Counted from the first letter of the stretch, positions 22,964 through 35,150 are shown. The stretch: DNA of 64,000 bases from Peromyscus leucopus (GCF_004664715.2 NC_051070.1:44154456-44218455), one strand, 5' to 3'. Numbers and translations are program-made. Notes: generated from the letters alone by a model not told the origin.

Positions 22964-23373
22964 CTGAAAAAAAAAAAAAGAAAATTGTATGAACGGAAAT
23001 GCTGAGAATAACAGCTAAACAACCGTGGCTAATCATGTTAAGATGTAATATACAACCCTAAAGAGAACATTTAGTAGAGTAAGCAATAATGAAGAAACAT
23101 GGGATTTTAGAAAACAATTCTCAACATGTCAGGGTAGGCATGAAAAGAAACAGCAGGAGGTGACGTCTGCCCTGAAACAGGGGCTGTGTTATGTAACCAC
23201 AGCATCGTTTCTTTACCTGTTTCTCAACATTCTATGACTTGCGAAGGAATATTTTCAGAATAAAATATTTATTACTTGGCTTGTTACTTTTATACTAAAC
23301 AAGTATAATTACAGCAGGAAACAGAATGAACAAAACAATTCCCATTTAGAATCTCCTCCGGTGAAGCACTTAC
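22964..23373 (-). other. VWA8 intron between exons g and h (410 bp)
   Basis: Short AT-rich intron with no recognisable repeat. The acceptor end before exon h is a run of T bases interrupted by one C (plus strand A-run at about 22966-22979). Confidence 0.9.
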
Positions 23374-23438
23374 CCTGTTTGTTTGTAGAATACCAGCCAG
23401 TTTTTGTGTGAAAATTCTTTACACATTCTGTAAGTTTC
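23374..23438 (-). CDS. Vwa8: VWA8 exon g (65 nt, short)
   Basis: A small exon missed by simple open-reading-frame searches. Acceptor CCCACTAG|GA, donor AGG|GTAAGT. It encodes ETYRMCKEFSHKNWLVFYKQ T plus two bases (GG) completed by the first base of exon h to glycine. The KEFSHKNWLVFY core is characteristic of VWA8. It sits in a cluster with exons f and h within 1.9 kb. Skipping would shift frame (65 is not a multiple of 3). Confidence 0.94.
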
Positions 23439-24579
23439 CTAGTGGGGGAAAAAAACAAAACAAGTATCCACATCAATTATCCCTTAAGAACTCCTTTAAT
23501 GTGTAACCCATGCAACTCTCAGAGAAGCCATTTATCCATGCCAAGACTTTCAGGGGAACATAGCTTAAACTATATTTTACAATATACCACACGTTATGCA
23601 TCAAAACTCTTTTAGCATTTTGGGGACTTTGTTCTGCTGTGCTGAGACTTGGACTCAGGGCCTTGTGCTTGGTAGGCAAGCAATCTATCACTAATCTACT
23701 AACACCTCTTCAGAATAACTTCTAAATAGTGCCAAATGGGCCTGGAGAGATGGCTCAGTAGTTAAGAGCACCTGCTGCCATTTCAGAGGACCTGGGTTCA
23801 GTTCCCAGCACTCACATGTTGGCTCACAGCCATCTGGGGATCCGACACCCTCTTCTGGCCCCTGCACCAGGTACTCACATGAAGCAGATATACATGCAGG
23901 CAAGACACCATACACATAAAAATAAAAATAAATCTTTAAAACAGTGCCAAATATTGGTTAAAAATAAATGTGCTAATTATTGGTTAATTGTGGAATTTAT
24001 ATCATAATATAATCATACAGGAAATACTTTGTTTCTTAGCTCTTAATTCAATTATGACACTTAAAAATACTTCTTCAGTCTTTGATGAACTGCGGATGCT
24101 TACTTACAAAATAAAGCTTACCAAGGGCTTTGCATCTAAATGGCAGAAAAAAAATTTTCCTTGAGTTAGGCTACATGATTTAAGTTAGTTAATAAATTAA
24201 AACATTTATCTGATAGAGGGAAATTAGTTGCCGTACATATAAATCCAAAATATAACTATGTAATTGGAAAATAATTAAGTTGACTGCATGACTAAGAATT
24301 TGCTATGACTATCACACTCAACTAGCTCTAATTTTCCTTAATAGCCCTGTCCTGCCAATCTGCACAGTAATATGCTGGGTACTAAAGGAGCCTCCTGATA
24401 TTTAATTGCTCATCTAGCTATATAGTCTTAACATATCCAAATCTAAAATTGCTTAAGGACTCTGTGGTGCCTTCTATTTTTGTTGCTGTTTGGCACTGGG
24501 AGAGATGAGCAGGCATTCATTTTTGTGGTTGGGAAAATCCCCAGCAATCAATCTGCCCGACGAATCTGGTAGTCCTTAC
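23439..24579 (-). other. VWA8 intron between exons f and g
   Basis: 1.1 kb. Contains one complete B2 SINE (23738-23942) with target-site duplications; 23960-24579 is AT-rich unique sequence. Confidence 0.9.
23738..23942 (+). mobile_element. B2 SINE with target-site duplication
   Basis: Head gggcctggagagatggctca, tail aaaataaaaataaatcttt. AGTGCCAAAT occurs at both 23728-23737 and 23943-23952. Full length, fairly young. Confidence 0.93.
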
Positions 24580-24690
24580 ACCGTCCTCCTTGCTCCACCA
24601 GGAAGACTTCTTGGATGCAAACTCTTCCACAGGAAGGATGAGGTGGCGAATGGCACGTCCAGTGGTGTCTAACAAGAGGATGGCGTTACT
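24580..24690 (-). CDS. Vwa8: VWA8 exon f (111 nt)
   Basis: Acceptor GTTTCCAG|AG, donor GGT|GTAAGG. Exactly 37 codons, phase 0 at both ends: SNAILLLDTTGRAIRHLILP, then VEEFASKKSSWWSKEDG. Because it is symmetrical, skipping would remove 37 residues without changing frame. A donor two bases earlier (GAC G|GTGTAA) is possible but would break the frame with exon g. The ILLLDTTGRAIRHLILP stretch looks like another strand-turn-strand blade of the linker. Confidence 0.94.
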
Positions 24691-24997
24691 CTGGAAACAA
24701 AGAAAACAGTGTGAGCTTCAAGACACGCCCCCTGCCGCCATAAAAAGCAGCAGTGACCAGGTGACCTGAGAAAGAAGGTTACTGTGACAAACCAAAGGGA
24801 TGACAATGGTATTGCAATGTAAGATGTCATGAGGACAGCCAGTGATCCTAATGCAGAATATAAAGTTTGGGTTAATTTACCGACAATTTTTTAATTAGGT
24901 AAATACATAACCTTCTCTTTGAAAGTTGTCTTAAAATCAAAGGTAGCTGTTCTGGTTTTGTTTGTTATATAGTCACAAGGAAACTGAGATTATATAT

Positions 24998-25141
24998 GGG
25001 GTTGGAGAGATGGCTCAGCATTTAAGAACACAGGCTGCTCTGAAAGAATATCTAGATTTGATTTCTAGCACATCATGGTGCACAATTGCCCATCACTTCA
25101 GTTACAGGGGATCCACATCTGGCCTCCATAACTACCAGGCG

Positions 25142-25207
<66 letters not shown>

Positions 25208-25258
25208 GTGCACATACCTACATGCAGGAACTCAGACACACAAATAAACAGACCTTTG
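24998..25258 (+). mobile_element. B2 SINE with expanded (CA)n
   Basis: ggggttggagagatggctca head and a CGCG/CA tract at 25140-25206 within its tail region. Confidence 0.85.
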
Positions 25259-26216
25259 TGGGAAAAAAAAAGATAACATTCAAGAGTGCACTCTTATAAC
25301 ACAACCCTCAGTAAATTTTGTTTATTCTTTTCATAGCTCCAGGTTCAAGCAAGAAAACTATGTACATGATAGAAAAATGCATTAGCAAGAGTATATGACC
25401 ATGTAAAAACTTAGCTAGTAGCAGATGTTTATCATCTTGAAATTCACTGAAGTTGAAGTGAGGCTGGATAGAAAGACAGAGAAAATGTTTGGAGGTATGG
25501 GAAGAAAATGGAGACCCTCACTCCAGAATCTGGCTTGAAGCTGCTTGCTAGATGGTAATCAAGGATTCCAAGTATACCACGGCACATTATGTGCATGCAT
25601 GGTGCATACACACCCTCTCTAACATACAATCATGCATACACACAGTTTTAAAAGAAAACCAACTCCCCAAGAAGAACAATATAACCTCCCCCCTCCCGTT
25701 TTGTTTAATATTGGCTTGCCCTGAAATGCTTTTCTGTGAAGCCAAGGATGTGGCATTATCTGAGTGGACATCTTGAACTAGAACTCAGGTTGTAGGGAGT
25801 GGCCGTGTTGAGCTCTATCTCTACCCCTGCCACCCACAGAACTTTCGTTACTGTTGCTACAACAACACACAAACAAGATTTTTGTAGCATCCTTTAGAGC
25901 TGTGCAGCTGAGGGACTAGGCATCAGGCAGAGCCCTGGCAGGCAGGCAGGCAGGGAAAAGAGACGCCAAGAGGACTCCTGTTCTTTTTACTTAGATGTTT
26001 CAGATGCCGACTTCTGGGTTCTTCTCCCTCTGTACGACCAAGGCTTGGTGGGCTCCCCCCCTGACCCCCAAGGGAACTACTCGGATTAAGGAACTTTTAG
26101 AGCTCCCACTGGAGGCTCCTATGGTGGGAACCAATAAGCTTACATGTCTTTGTAACATCCAATTTTACCTGTGATCACTCAAGTAGTCAATTCTGAAGGA
26201 GAAAGGGAACTCATGC

Positions 26217-26220
<4 letters not shown>

Positions 26221-26258
<38 letters not shown>
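26221..26258. repeat. (CA)n microsatellite
   Basis: About 19 CA units. Confidence 0.96.
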
Positions 26259-26260
<2 letters not shown>

Positions 26261-26785
26261 GTTGCCTCTAAGTAGACTTGGATACCACCCCCAGGACACC
26301 TCCCTACCCTGGGGGTGTCTCAAGAAAGAAAATAAACCCTAAGTATTGAACTTATGACTGGAACACATGAAATCAGGATTTAAAATTGACAAAGCTAGAA
26401 AAAACTAAATAACATCAGGGACTACGTAGAAGCTTGTTTTCCTAGTTAGAATATAAAAGCGAGCCACAGAGTAAAAAGGACATCTACCCATTAAGTCTCA
26501 TTGTCTCACAACAGTGCATTTTTCCTTCTTTTAATTTGGATCTAGTTGTCCTAGTCAGGGCAAATTCTTAGGAGAAAAAGTCACAAAGCACCCAGTGATA
26601 ACAGACACTTTATAAGACGCAGAAAACAATAAAATAAGGTATGTTTGCCCCATTATGCCATAATATCAATTAGATAGTTTATATTTAAAGCAAGGGAGAA
26701 TACAATTATGATTTAATCCTGGCTTCTATTATGCAATCTGGTCAGAGAAATAAAAAAATATAAAAATGTATTTTACAAGACAATT

Positions 26786-26995
26786 AAAAAAGATTTACTC
26801 CATTCATTCATTCATTCATTCATTCATTCATTATGTATTCAGTGTTCTGCCTGTATTTATGCCTGAATGCCAGAAGAGGGCACCAGATCTCATTTCAGAT
26901 GGTTGTAAACCACCATGTGGTTGCTGGGAATTGAACTCAGAATCTCTGGAAGAGCAGCCAGCGCTCCCAACCTCTGGAACCATCTCTCCAGCCCC
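26786..26995 (-). mobile_element. B2 SINE with target-site duplication and (ATTC)n
   Basis: Reverse B2: cagaagagggcaccagatct and accatctctccagcccc. TTACAAGACAATT at 26773-26785 recurs at 26997-27009. The A-rich tail has become an (ATTC)n tract (26800-26832). Confidence 0.93.
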
Positions 26996-27777
26996 TTTAC
27001 AAGACAATTTAATTAAACCACAAGAGTTAAAACAATATTTATTTCCACCACAGAGTTTACTGCACACAACATGTTGATGAAACTCCTACTTTTCCACAAA
27101 TAACACCTGTGAATGAAACTCCCTGAAAAGCAGCTGTGTCTGTCTGTCAACAAAACTCCTGGAAGGAACATGTGTGTCGGTAGAGACTGACAGACTGGAC
27201 TCTCAGTACTGTGGAGAGTCTGGAATTTTGTAGGTTCAGAGGCTAATTACTTTATCGTGGGCTAGTTTTGGCTTTCTAGAACAGCCTCTCCTTGTCTCAC
27301 TGGGGACTGTATCTGAACTAGTACCTCATGACAATAATAAAAACCTCTCAGAAGTGATTAAGTTAGCAGAACACTAGCTTCCACTAATCCAAGAGCTGAG
27401 AACGTCGTCATCAGGTAGCATCTAGACCCATCGAACAGCTCCTCTATATCACTGTACCTGCCTCTCTGGTGTACCCACCAGTGTATTTTCAACTTGCCTT
27501 GGTTTATGACTTTCATTGTTCTGTAACTATAAAACCTTATAAACCTGCTTCCACATTGGAACATGGAATTTGAGGGAACTTAACCCTATGTTCCCAGGAA
27601 ATGGTCACTCATAATGGCTCCAGAATCAAGTATCTTTTCTTCCCTTTAAGATGAGAGCTGAGGTGTTTACACTGACATACCCTGAAACTGTATCATTCTG
27701 TATAACACAATAAGTCTCCATTAAGAACTTACATTAGACATATTCTTTAGAATAACATCTAGAACAAGAAGTCTTAG

Positions 27778-27890
27778 TTGGGCCATGGTGGTGCACAGGC
27801 AAATCTCTGAGTTTGAGACCAGCCTGGTCTACAGAGCAAGTTCTAGGAAAGCCAAGGCTATACAGAGAAACCCTTCCTCAGGGGGGAAAA
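27778..27890 (+). mobile_element. B1 SINE, internally shortened
   Basis: gggccatggtggtgcacagg joins gagaccagcctggtctacag; the middle of the left half is missing. Confidence 0.8.
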
Positions 27891-28034
27891 TCTTGTTTAG
27901 TGATATTTGGATGCTTTGAAAATGGTGGTGAGAGCAAGATTTTCCTTCTGAAAACATAAAAACAAGGGCTGAGGACATAGGTCAGGAAGCAAGTGAAAAT
28001 CAGAGGTTTGGTCCTTAGCAGCCAATCAAAGGCC

Positions 28035-28235
28035 ATAAAAGCCAGGCATGGCGGCTGCCTGTAATTCCAACATTTGGGAAGTAGAACTGGAATTCCTCAG
28101 GCAATCTAGCCAGCTAGGCCAGCTGAACCTGTGAGCTTTGGGTTCATGTGAGAGACCCTGCATCAATATATAAGGCAGAGTGGGATTGAAAAGACACTTG
28201 CCATCAACCTATGGCCTTGACACATGTATACACAA
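28035..28235 (+). mobile_element. B1/B4-like SINE, diverged
   Basis: aagccaggcatggcggctgc and gtgagagaccctgcatcaat. Confidence 0.6.
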
Positions 28236-28554
28236 GAATAATTAAAAAGGAAAGCATTAAAGTTAAGAATTTACAGGGTCTCTGTTCCAGGTTAAATTCT
28301 TTTTTGAGTAGCTTTTAATAGAGGAAATGTTTCTTGCATGATAAATACATACAACTCTGTTATAAATCCTCAGCTCTTAAGCAATCTGAGATTAAGGGAA
28401 GTCCTAAAATAAAGCGTCTCCCCTAAAAATGAAGAACAGGCAGATGATTAAACAGAGAGTTCAGTGTAGTTCCCATTTATCTTCCTTTTCTAGGTTCTAA
28501 AACTTGTGTCCTCCTAACTGGGCATACGTGACCTGAGCACCGTCCCTGCTAAGC

Positions 28555-28555
<1 letters not shown>

Positions 28556-28606
<51 letters not shown>
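28556..28606. repeat. (CA)n microsatellite
   Basis: About 24 CA units with one CC step near the end. Confidence 0.96.
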
Positions 28607-30008
28607 ACACACTTCCTAGCACACACATCCACAGTCTGACTGCAATGCCCTGTGGGCCGAGAATGAGCTCTACCAACACTTGGCAGCATGAAGGAGTTCT
28701 GTGGCTCCATCCTTTTAGATGTTAATGGGTTCCTTCTGTAAATGACTAATGATATATTCTGCCTGTGCTTAAAAATAGAATCTCACGTCACACATGAGTG
28801 CAAGAAACTGTGGCTTTGGTACCGCTTGAGGTGGGGGCAGGGCAGAGAAGCAACTGAGCCATTTTATGATGTTTGTATCTGACTGGGAGAAGAGTAACCT
28901 CTGGATGACCTCCATGCCCCAAGTCTGAAGCACTAAATGCTGTGCAGATGTAATAAATAAGCCCATGGGAACCGGGAGGGGAAGGCCTTTATTTTTAGTT
29001 TTCCTGTCCTCACTTAAGATTTTATTTTAGCAAGGAATTTTTGAACAACTTTTCCAACTTACCAGGAGGATGCATCTACAGCAAAACTTTATTTTAAAAT
29101 AAGGGACAGGAGAAGGAATGGAGGGCAGCCCAGAGGTTTAACCCACTTGTTACATTTCAGAGCTTTGTGCTGCTGGTAGTGAAGGCCCAGGTCTAGCACC
29201 CTGACTTTACCAAGTGATAAAGAGTCAGCTGGAATGAGTCCTGTGAGGAGGGGAGGGACGGGCACTGGGAGGAAGCATACAGACACTGCCAGGTCTGCTC
29301 AGGATGCAGAAGGCAGCAGACAGGATCCCAGAAGGCCCAGGGGGCGTGCTGTGGAAGGCAAGCACAGTTCTACACTGAAGGCCCTGTTTCCTTGATGAAA
29401 GTCATTGTCACCGAACAGAGAATTAGTCTCCAGTGTTGCCAAACAATGGGGTCTTTTGAGAAACAAAATATGAGCCGAGCATCGAAAAACTCTAATAGTT
29501 TTACCGAATTTGTATGTGTAAATTTATGTTAATGTGACAAGTTGAAAATCTGGTGGAACTGTTTGAATAAATACTTCAAATTTTGAGTCTCATCCAAATT
29601 TGATGAGCTTATTCAATTCAAATTCACCCTGACAGGTGCTTTCTCTGTGGATTCTTGTGCTTGTGAAAACAAATCAACGGCATTGATAGTTTATAGGCAA
29701 TCTATAAAGCAAGAGCCTCCTTCCAATTTGCTGAGAGAAACTTGCATAGGCAACATGTGGTTTGGGATGAAGTCTGCATCTAGTAGACCCAGTGGGAATA
29801 AATCATGAAAACTACACAAGACAAAACCAGCAGGACTTAGAATTGTTTTGGTGAGAGCTAAAGTGTTGATTTCTTCAGTGAACTAGGGACACGTTAGTTA
29901 ATGTTCTCTTGATTAGCTACATTATAAAAGTATTGCTTCTCCATGCATGCACAGTGTATGTACATGTGTGTACGTGTTCCTGTGACTATACGCACATGTG
30001 TGAAGGTA

Positions 30009-30011
30009 GGT

Positions 30012-30057
<46 letters not shown>

Positions 30058-30092
30058 GGAGAGGAGGAGAGAAGAGGGAGGAGAGAGAGGGA
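30009..30092. repeat. (GT)n(GA)n compound microsatellite
   Basis: A GT tract runs directly into GA and GGA-rich purine sequence. Confidence 0.95.
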
Positions 30093-30099
30093 GAGAGAG

Positions 30100-30512
30100 G
30101 ACACAGCCAAGGCTGCTGCTGGCTGTTGTCTTCTATTGCTCTCCACTGTAGTTTCTGAGGCAGAGTCTCTCACTGGACACGCTTATCGACTTGACTTAGT
30201 ACACTGGCTGGCCAGTAAGCGGCAGCAATCTTCCTGTGCCCTCCTCAGTGCTGGGAGTACCAGCATGCTCAGTTGCATGAAGCTTTTATGTGGGTTCTGA
30301 GGATCTGAACTCATGTTTTCATGCCCCCTCCCCCTTTAGAGACAGGGTCTCACTATGTAGCTCTGGCTGTCCTGGAACTCTTGATGTAGACCAGCAGGCT
30401 GGCCTTAACCTTGCCTCTGCCTCTGGAATGCTGGGATTAAAGGCATATGCTACTCCATCTCACTAGGTCTTCGTGCTTATTGCAACAAACACTTTATTGA
30501 CTGAGTCACCTT
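30100..30512 (-). mobile_element. B4-type SINE with nested B1 (30325-30470)
   Basis: ctggctggccagtaagcggc and atgtgggttctgaggatctg belong to B4; tagagacagggtctcactat to gctgggattaaaggcata is a reverse B1 inserted before the B4 end (ttattgactgagtcacctt). Confidence 0.7.
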
Positions 30513-30979
30513 CTCAGTGTTAAAAGTATCGTTTCTTTAGAGTACACTGATCTTTAAGCACAGTTAATGGCACTGCACTTGTTTAAGATTTGCTGAGGGC
30601 GCGGGCCATAAGAAAACACGTATCAGTAGCGAATGAGTGGGTGAAGTTGAATTCTGCTAGGGCTGATCCAATTGGCTGGTTCTCAGTCCTACTACATATT
30701 TACCGGAAAGAATCAACTCTCTAAGTCTGGTTTTCTTCAACACTAATATGGTGAGCAGTAACTCACTGGGCAGCCTGAAGAGAGTGGAAGACGGCAGATG
30801 TCCTGCGATCCTTCTCCGGACGCAATGCGCACTCACTCACCTTGTAGGACAGCTCACTGCCTCCATCCCTCCCCACCAGCCTGCCTCATTCCGCTGCGCC
30901 TCTCATCTCCACAACACCTTGGTATTTCAGTCTCCCAGGGCTCACGCTTGGACTTTTCTCCGCACACACTCACTTCCTT

Positions 30980-32015
30980 GGTGGCCTCTTTTGGTCTCCT
31001 GACTTTAGATAACTATGCCAATGACTCTCAAGTTTCTATTTCTTGTTCTCACCACGCCCTAAACTCTGTGCTCATCTCCTACTTGGTAGCTTGGTAGAGG
31101 TATTTTCCCAAGTTCCTGTCTGAGCTGACTCCTTCCTTATCTTAAGTGATGGGAACTCCATTCAAATTGCTCACCCCCTAAATTTTTACATTGCCTGTAA
31201 CTCCCCCTTACCCTGTGTCTACTCTGTTAGGAAATCCTGCAGGCTTGACCTTCAAAATGCATCTACATCTACACTCACTTATGACCCTTCATCCTCCACC
31301 AAACCACCAACATCTTTTGGACAGCTCACTGCAAGAAACTCTTTTTTTTTCAAGACAGGGTTTCTCTGTGTAGCTTTTTGCCTTTCCTGGAACTCACTCT
31401 GTAGCCCAGGTTGGCCTCGAACTCACAGAGATCCGCCTGCCTATGCCTCCTGAGTGCTGGGATTAAAGGTGTGCGCCACCACCGCCAACCCGGCTGAAAC
31501 CCTTAACTGGCTTCCTCATTCTGCTTTATCACTCACAGATAACACGGAACAACCAGTGAAAACCCTTTACAACAGGACAGACCACTTTCCCTGCTCATCT
31601 CCTCCATCGCCTTCCCTTTTCATGCTTCAGGCCAGCCCAGAACTTTCTATTGCTTCCAAGACTCTGCGCAATCTGCTTCCCACCACCTCCTCTACCTCAC
31701 CTCTGCTCCTACTTCCTGAATAACCTTTCTACCTCGACTCTTCTCACGCTCACCCTCATTCAACCATTAAGAAGGAAGAGGATACTCTAGCCTCTGCGAT
31801 TCAGAACTTACCACTCCCTTCACCTACACTTTTCTTCCAGGTTTCCTGTCTCCTGTCCACCTCCATCACCCTGGTCAGGGCATCCTGTCTGCCTGATTTT
31901 AAATTGAATTCTCTTTCTCTTGATTCTTACTCTCTAAGCTAAGATATAACTGAATTAGCAATTTATTTTTCTTATTGTCTATCCTGGACCAGATTATAAA
32001 CTGAGAATAAAAAAA
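30980..32015 (+). mobile_element. Old L2 LINE segment with a B1 inserted
   Basis: Text such as gataactatgccaatgact and cttgaccttcaaaatgcatc is typical of the L2 3' region. It is split by a B1 at 31343-31492 and seems to end near 32015. Highly diverged. Confidence 0.6.
31343..31492 (-). mobile_element. B1 SINE
   Basis: caagacagggtttctctgtg through gattaaaggtgtgcgccacc; well preserved, with the cricetid-like gctttttgcctttcctgg. Confidence 0.93.
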
Positions 32016-32027
32016 ATATTTGTTGTC

Positions 32028-32170
32028 ATTGGGCAGTGGTGGCACGTACCTTTTATCTCAGCGCTCAGGAGGCAGAGACAGGTAGATCTCTGAGTTTGAG
32101 GCCAGCCTGCTCTACAGAGCAAGTTCCAGGACAGCCAGGGCTACACAGGGAAACCTTGTCTTGAAAAACC
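32028..32170 (+). mobile_element. B1 SINE
   Basis: gggcagtggtggcacgtacc and aaccttgtcttgaaaaacc. Confidence 0.9.
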
Positions 32171-32189
32171 ATATATACACATGTGTTTA

Positions 32190-32400
32190 TTTTTAAAGAC
32201 GTATTTATTTATCAGTTTTATGTGTGTGTGTGCACATGCATAAATTTATGTGTCTAATGTTCATGCTATAGCCTGTAGAGGTCAGAAGAGGACGCTGGAT
32301 CCCCTGTACCCAGAGTGTCAGGCAACTGTGAGCTGCCCTATCAGAAACGGATCCTCTGCAAGAGCAGTTAGTAAGTGCTCCTCACTGCTGGACCAACCGT
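32190..32400 (-). mobile_element. B2/B3-type SINE
   Basis: ggtcagaagaggacgctgga and ctcctcactgctggacc, reverse B2 order. Confidence 0.75.
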
Positions 32401-33054
32401 CTTTGCTGTTTTTCGCAGTATCCCAGCAGTACAGACAGGATTTGTCAATTGAACACTGGGCCTCGTACAACAGCTGGCAGACGTTAGGTAGAAAACAGGC
32501 ACACAAAACAGACCACTTTCTGCTGGTACAGTGCAGATTAGTTAGACCTTTAGAATTTCCACTAACTCATACATAACTGGTCTTTGATCTGTGTCATCTG
32601 TTTGGAATTAATTTCAGCCTGATGCTAGCTAGGCATCTGTACTTTTCATTAGTGAGATCTTAATTTACGAATCCATAAACATGATGGACAGAACTTGAGC
32701 CTTTCTAGACACACAAGGATGCCAGCACATTCATCCGGGGATTTCTGTGGCTATCTCTGAAGACTGTCATTTAGATCTCAGATAAAATGTTATCTCCTCA
32801 GAGGAGAAACCTTGGGGCTCCTTTTAGTTCCATTACCCTCCTAACCTACTTCATCTCCATCACCCTCTCTGACATCACCTGCTTCTACATAACCTGAGAA
32901 TGTGATGCTTATTTGCTAGTTTCCTAGTTTTCTGTCTGTCTCTTTAGAGACTGACAGTTTCTTAACTGTCAATGGTGGTGAGGTGGAAAACTGACTGGTG
33001 ACCTCTTTCCAGACTTGCAAGTTGTGCTCAAGTCTCTACAGAGAGAAGACAGGG

Positions 33055-33163
33055 GCCAACCTTTGTGGTACTGGTACAGTACCACACCCCGCCAACCTTT
33101 GTGGTACCGGTACAGTACCACACCCCGGCCAACCTTTGTGGTACCGGTACAGTATGACACCCC
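33055..33163. repeat. 36-bp palindromic tandem repeat, three copies
   Basis: Copies at 33055-33090, 33091-33126 and 33128-33163. Each starts gccaacctttg and contains GTGGTAC..GTACCAC arms around a GGTACC/GGTACA core, so each unit can fold into a short hairpin; the third copy has two mismatches in its right arm. It lies 115 bp beyond the exon e donor. Confidence 0.92.
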
Positions 33164-33278
33164 GGCCTTCCTGGATCGTTAGGAAAGCACAGGTTTTCAA
33201 TCAGAGCTGACGTCACTGGACTTCTTCACAGAACTCACTTCCCACATCGGTACCTCGTGAGTGCCTGATGCACCTTAC

Positions 33279-33478
33279 CTGTGCCTCATGCAGAACGACT
33301 TGACCCTTGAGCGGACTTCCCAGTGGTGCTACTGTCAGAAAAGGTCGCCAGGCGCCACTGACCATTCTTGGGAAGACGTCAAATAAGTCCACAAAGAAGC
33401 CATTTTTCCCAGTTAAATTCATAAAGTATAAGGAGATGGGATTGCATGCAGCTACATACAGAGTATGTTCCTCCTTTT
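33279..33478 (-). CDS. Vwa8: VWA8 exon e (200 nt)
   Basis: Acceptor CATTCCAG|AA, donor CAG|GTAAGG (strong). Two bases complete a glutamate, then 66 codons encode KEEHTLYVAACNPISLYFMN, LTGKNGFFVDLFDVFPRM and, near the end, VAPLGSPLKGQVVLHEAQ. It ends in phase 0. The pattern of short hydrophobic strands (TLYVAACN, LYFMNLTG, FLTVAPLG) suggests a beta-rich, possibly propeller-like linker; that is inference. About 115 bp past its donor is a three-copy 36-bp palindromic tandem repeat (33055-33163). Confidence 0.95.
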
Positions 33479-34149
33479 CTGGAATGACAGAAATGTATTA
33501 GTTGTGCAGTTTCCACAGTTTTCTGATTGGCTAACAGTTCTAGCACTACTGAGTCTTGAGCCTGAGCTTGGTCAGAAGCTCAGCACATGGCCTTTAGGTT
33601 TGTTAGGCTGCAAAGACCACAAGAAGCAACTCTGCTCCTACCCTCCACGTAGACAGAGTGATACTGTGTAATACAGGGAAGTAGTACCCATTCGGGCTCC
33701 CAAATAATTCCACAATGTCTGATGATAACTCCACTAAATATCTGACTATCTTCAATGTCAGGAAACTTTTCATTGTACGGAGCAAAGTGTTCTGTGATCC
33801 AGTGTTTTCCTCTATCCATTGTTCTTTCAGAAACACTTTATCAACATCTTCTATCTTCTAAGTTTTCTTCTTTTACGTAGTTATTAGGTCATAGGATTTT
33901 CTTGCTATAAATAAGCTATTTGGTTTTTGAAAAACCTGAGCCCTGTGGTCTCCCTTTCCCAAGCTATGGTAATGGAGATTTAACTTAAGCAATGAGCATC
34001 TAAAAGCAAGGCCTCTACCACTGGGCTAAACCCTCACAGCCTCGCTCTATGGATCTTAACTTCCAATCTAATATTCATGTCTGAAAAACTTCTTATGCCC
34101 TCTCTCTTCAATCTAGGTACCTGCCTAGCTCTAGCTTCTAGAACATATA

Positions 34150-34290
34150 CCAGTGCCTCTATATGTTTCAATCACCTGCAGAATAAAAATGCAGGTTCTC
34201 AATCTGTAAAGCTAGTGTGGGCTCCTATATTCGGTGCTTTAAGCAATCTCCCAAAGATGCCAAGGCCTCTGGCTTGAGCAGCTCTCCCCT
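34150..34290 (+). mobile_element. Possible MER5A-like hAT fragment
   Basis: Text such as atgtttcaatcacctgcaga and aatgcaggttctcaat resembles MER5A. Diverged, ends unclear. Confidence 0.4.
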
Positions 34291-34637
34291 TAGGTCAACA
34301 GGGCGAGTCTCAATGTGAACACCTTGAGATAAGAGACCGAGCTGCTTTTATCTGATGAGAGCTTCCAGCGTCACCTGTCTATCAGTTATTTATTTCACAG
34401 CAATCCTATTTCCTTAATGCCAAATTGAGATAAAAAGGAAGATAGTAAGATGTATTAAAATTTGGGACAATCCAAGAAGATCTGGATCACATATGCATAT
34501 GAGCCAGATCTAATATTTATACACATATGCACAAAATATCAGAGCTACAGTACATAGATATAAACTATTAACAGTACATAAAAAGATATGTTAAATTTAA
34601 ATATTAAACTAGTATCTACAAGGAACACAGCCACTAG

Positions 34638-35150
34638 GCTGGGCACAGTGGCACATGCCTTTAATCCCAGCACTTGGGAGGCACAAGTGGATCTCTGTGA
34701 GCCTGAGGCCAGTATGGTCTACTGAGCTGTGGTGGTTTGAAAGAAAACAGCCCCCAAATGAAGTGGCACTACTAGGAAGTGTGGCTTTGTTGGAGTAGAT
34801 GTGGCCTTGTTGGAGTAGATGTGGCCTTGTTGGAGGAAGTGTGTCAGTGTGGAGACAGGCTTTGAGTTCTCATATATGCTCAAGCCACACCTAGTGTCTT
34901 AGTTCACTTCCTGTTGCCTGCACAAGATGTAGAACTCTTAGCTACCTAATTCTCCAGCACCATGTCTGTCTGTGCACCACCATGTCCCACCAAGATGATA
35001 ATGAACTAAACATCTGAACTGTAAGTCACCCAATTAACTGTTTTCCTTTATAAGAGTTGCCATGGTCATGGTGTCTCTTCACAGCAATAGAAACCCTAAG
35101 ACAATAGCAAATGCCAGGCTATCTAGACATAGTGAGACCCCATCTGAAAA
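34638..35150 (+). mobile_element. B1 SINE split by a 378-bp insertion
   Basis: Left part 34638-34727 (ctgggcacagtggcacatgc to tctactgagc), right part 35106-35150 (aggctatctagacatagtga). Confidence 0.85.
34728..35105 (+). mobile_element. Rodent interspersed repeat inserted into a B1
   Basis: Runs from tgtggtggtttgaaagaaaa to cacagcaatagaaaccctaa. The surrounding B1 resumes at 35106. A 21-bp stretch (ttggagtagatgtggcctt) is repeated within it. Confidence 0.75.

Larger units (their letters stand above)
24691..33278 (-). other. VWA8 intron between exons e and f
   Basis: 8.6 kb and SINE-dense: B2 copies at 24998-25258, 26786-26995 and 32190-32400, B1 copies at 27778-27890, 31343-31492 and 32028-32170, a B4 with a nested B1 at 30100-30512, several (CA)n tracts, an old L2 segment (30980-32015) and a palindromic minisatellite (33055-33163). 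Bases 25270-26220, 27010-27770, 28610-30000 and 30520-30970 hold nothing I recognise. Confidence 0.85.

Noticed and set aside
23738..23810. tRNA-like sequences in B2/ID heads as tRNA genes
   Set aside because: They are SINE promoters derived from tRNA with no functional tRNA fold.
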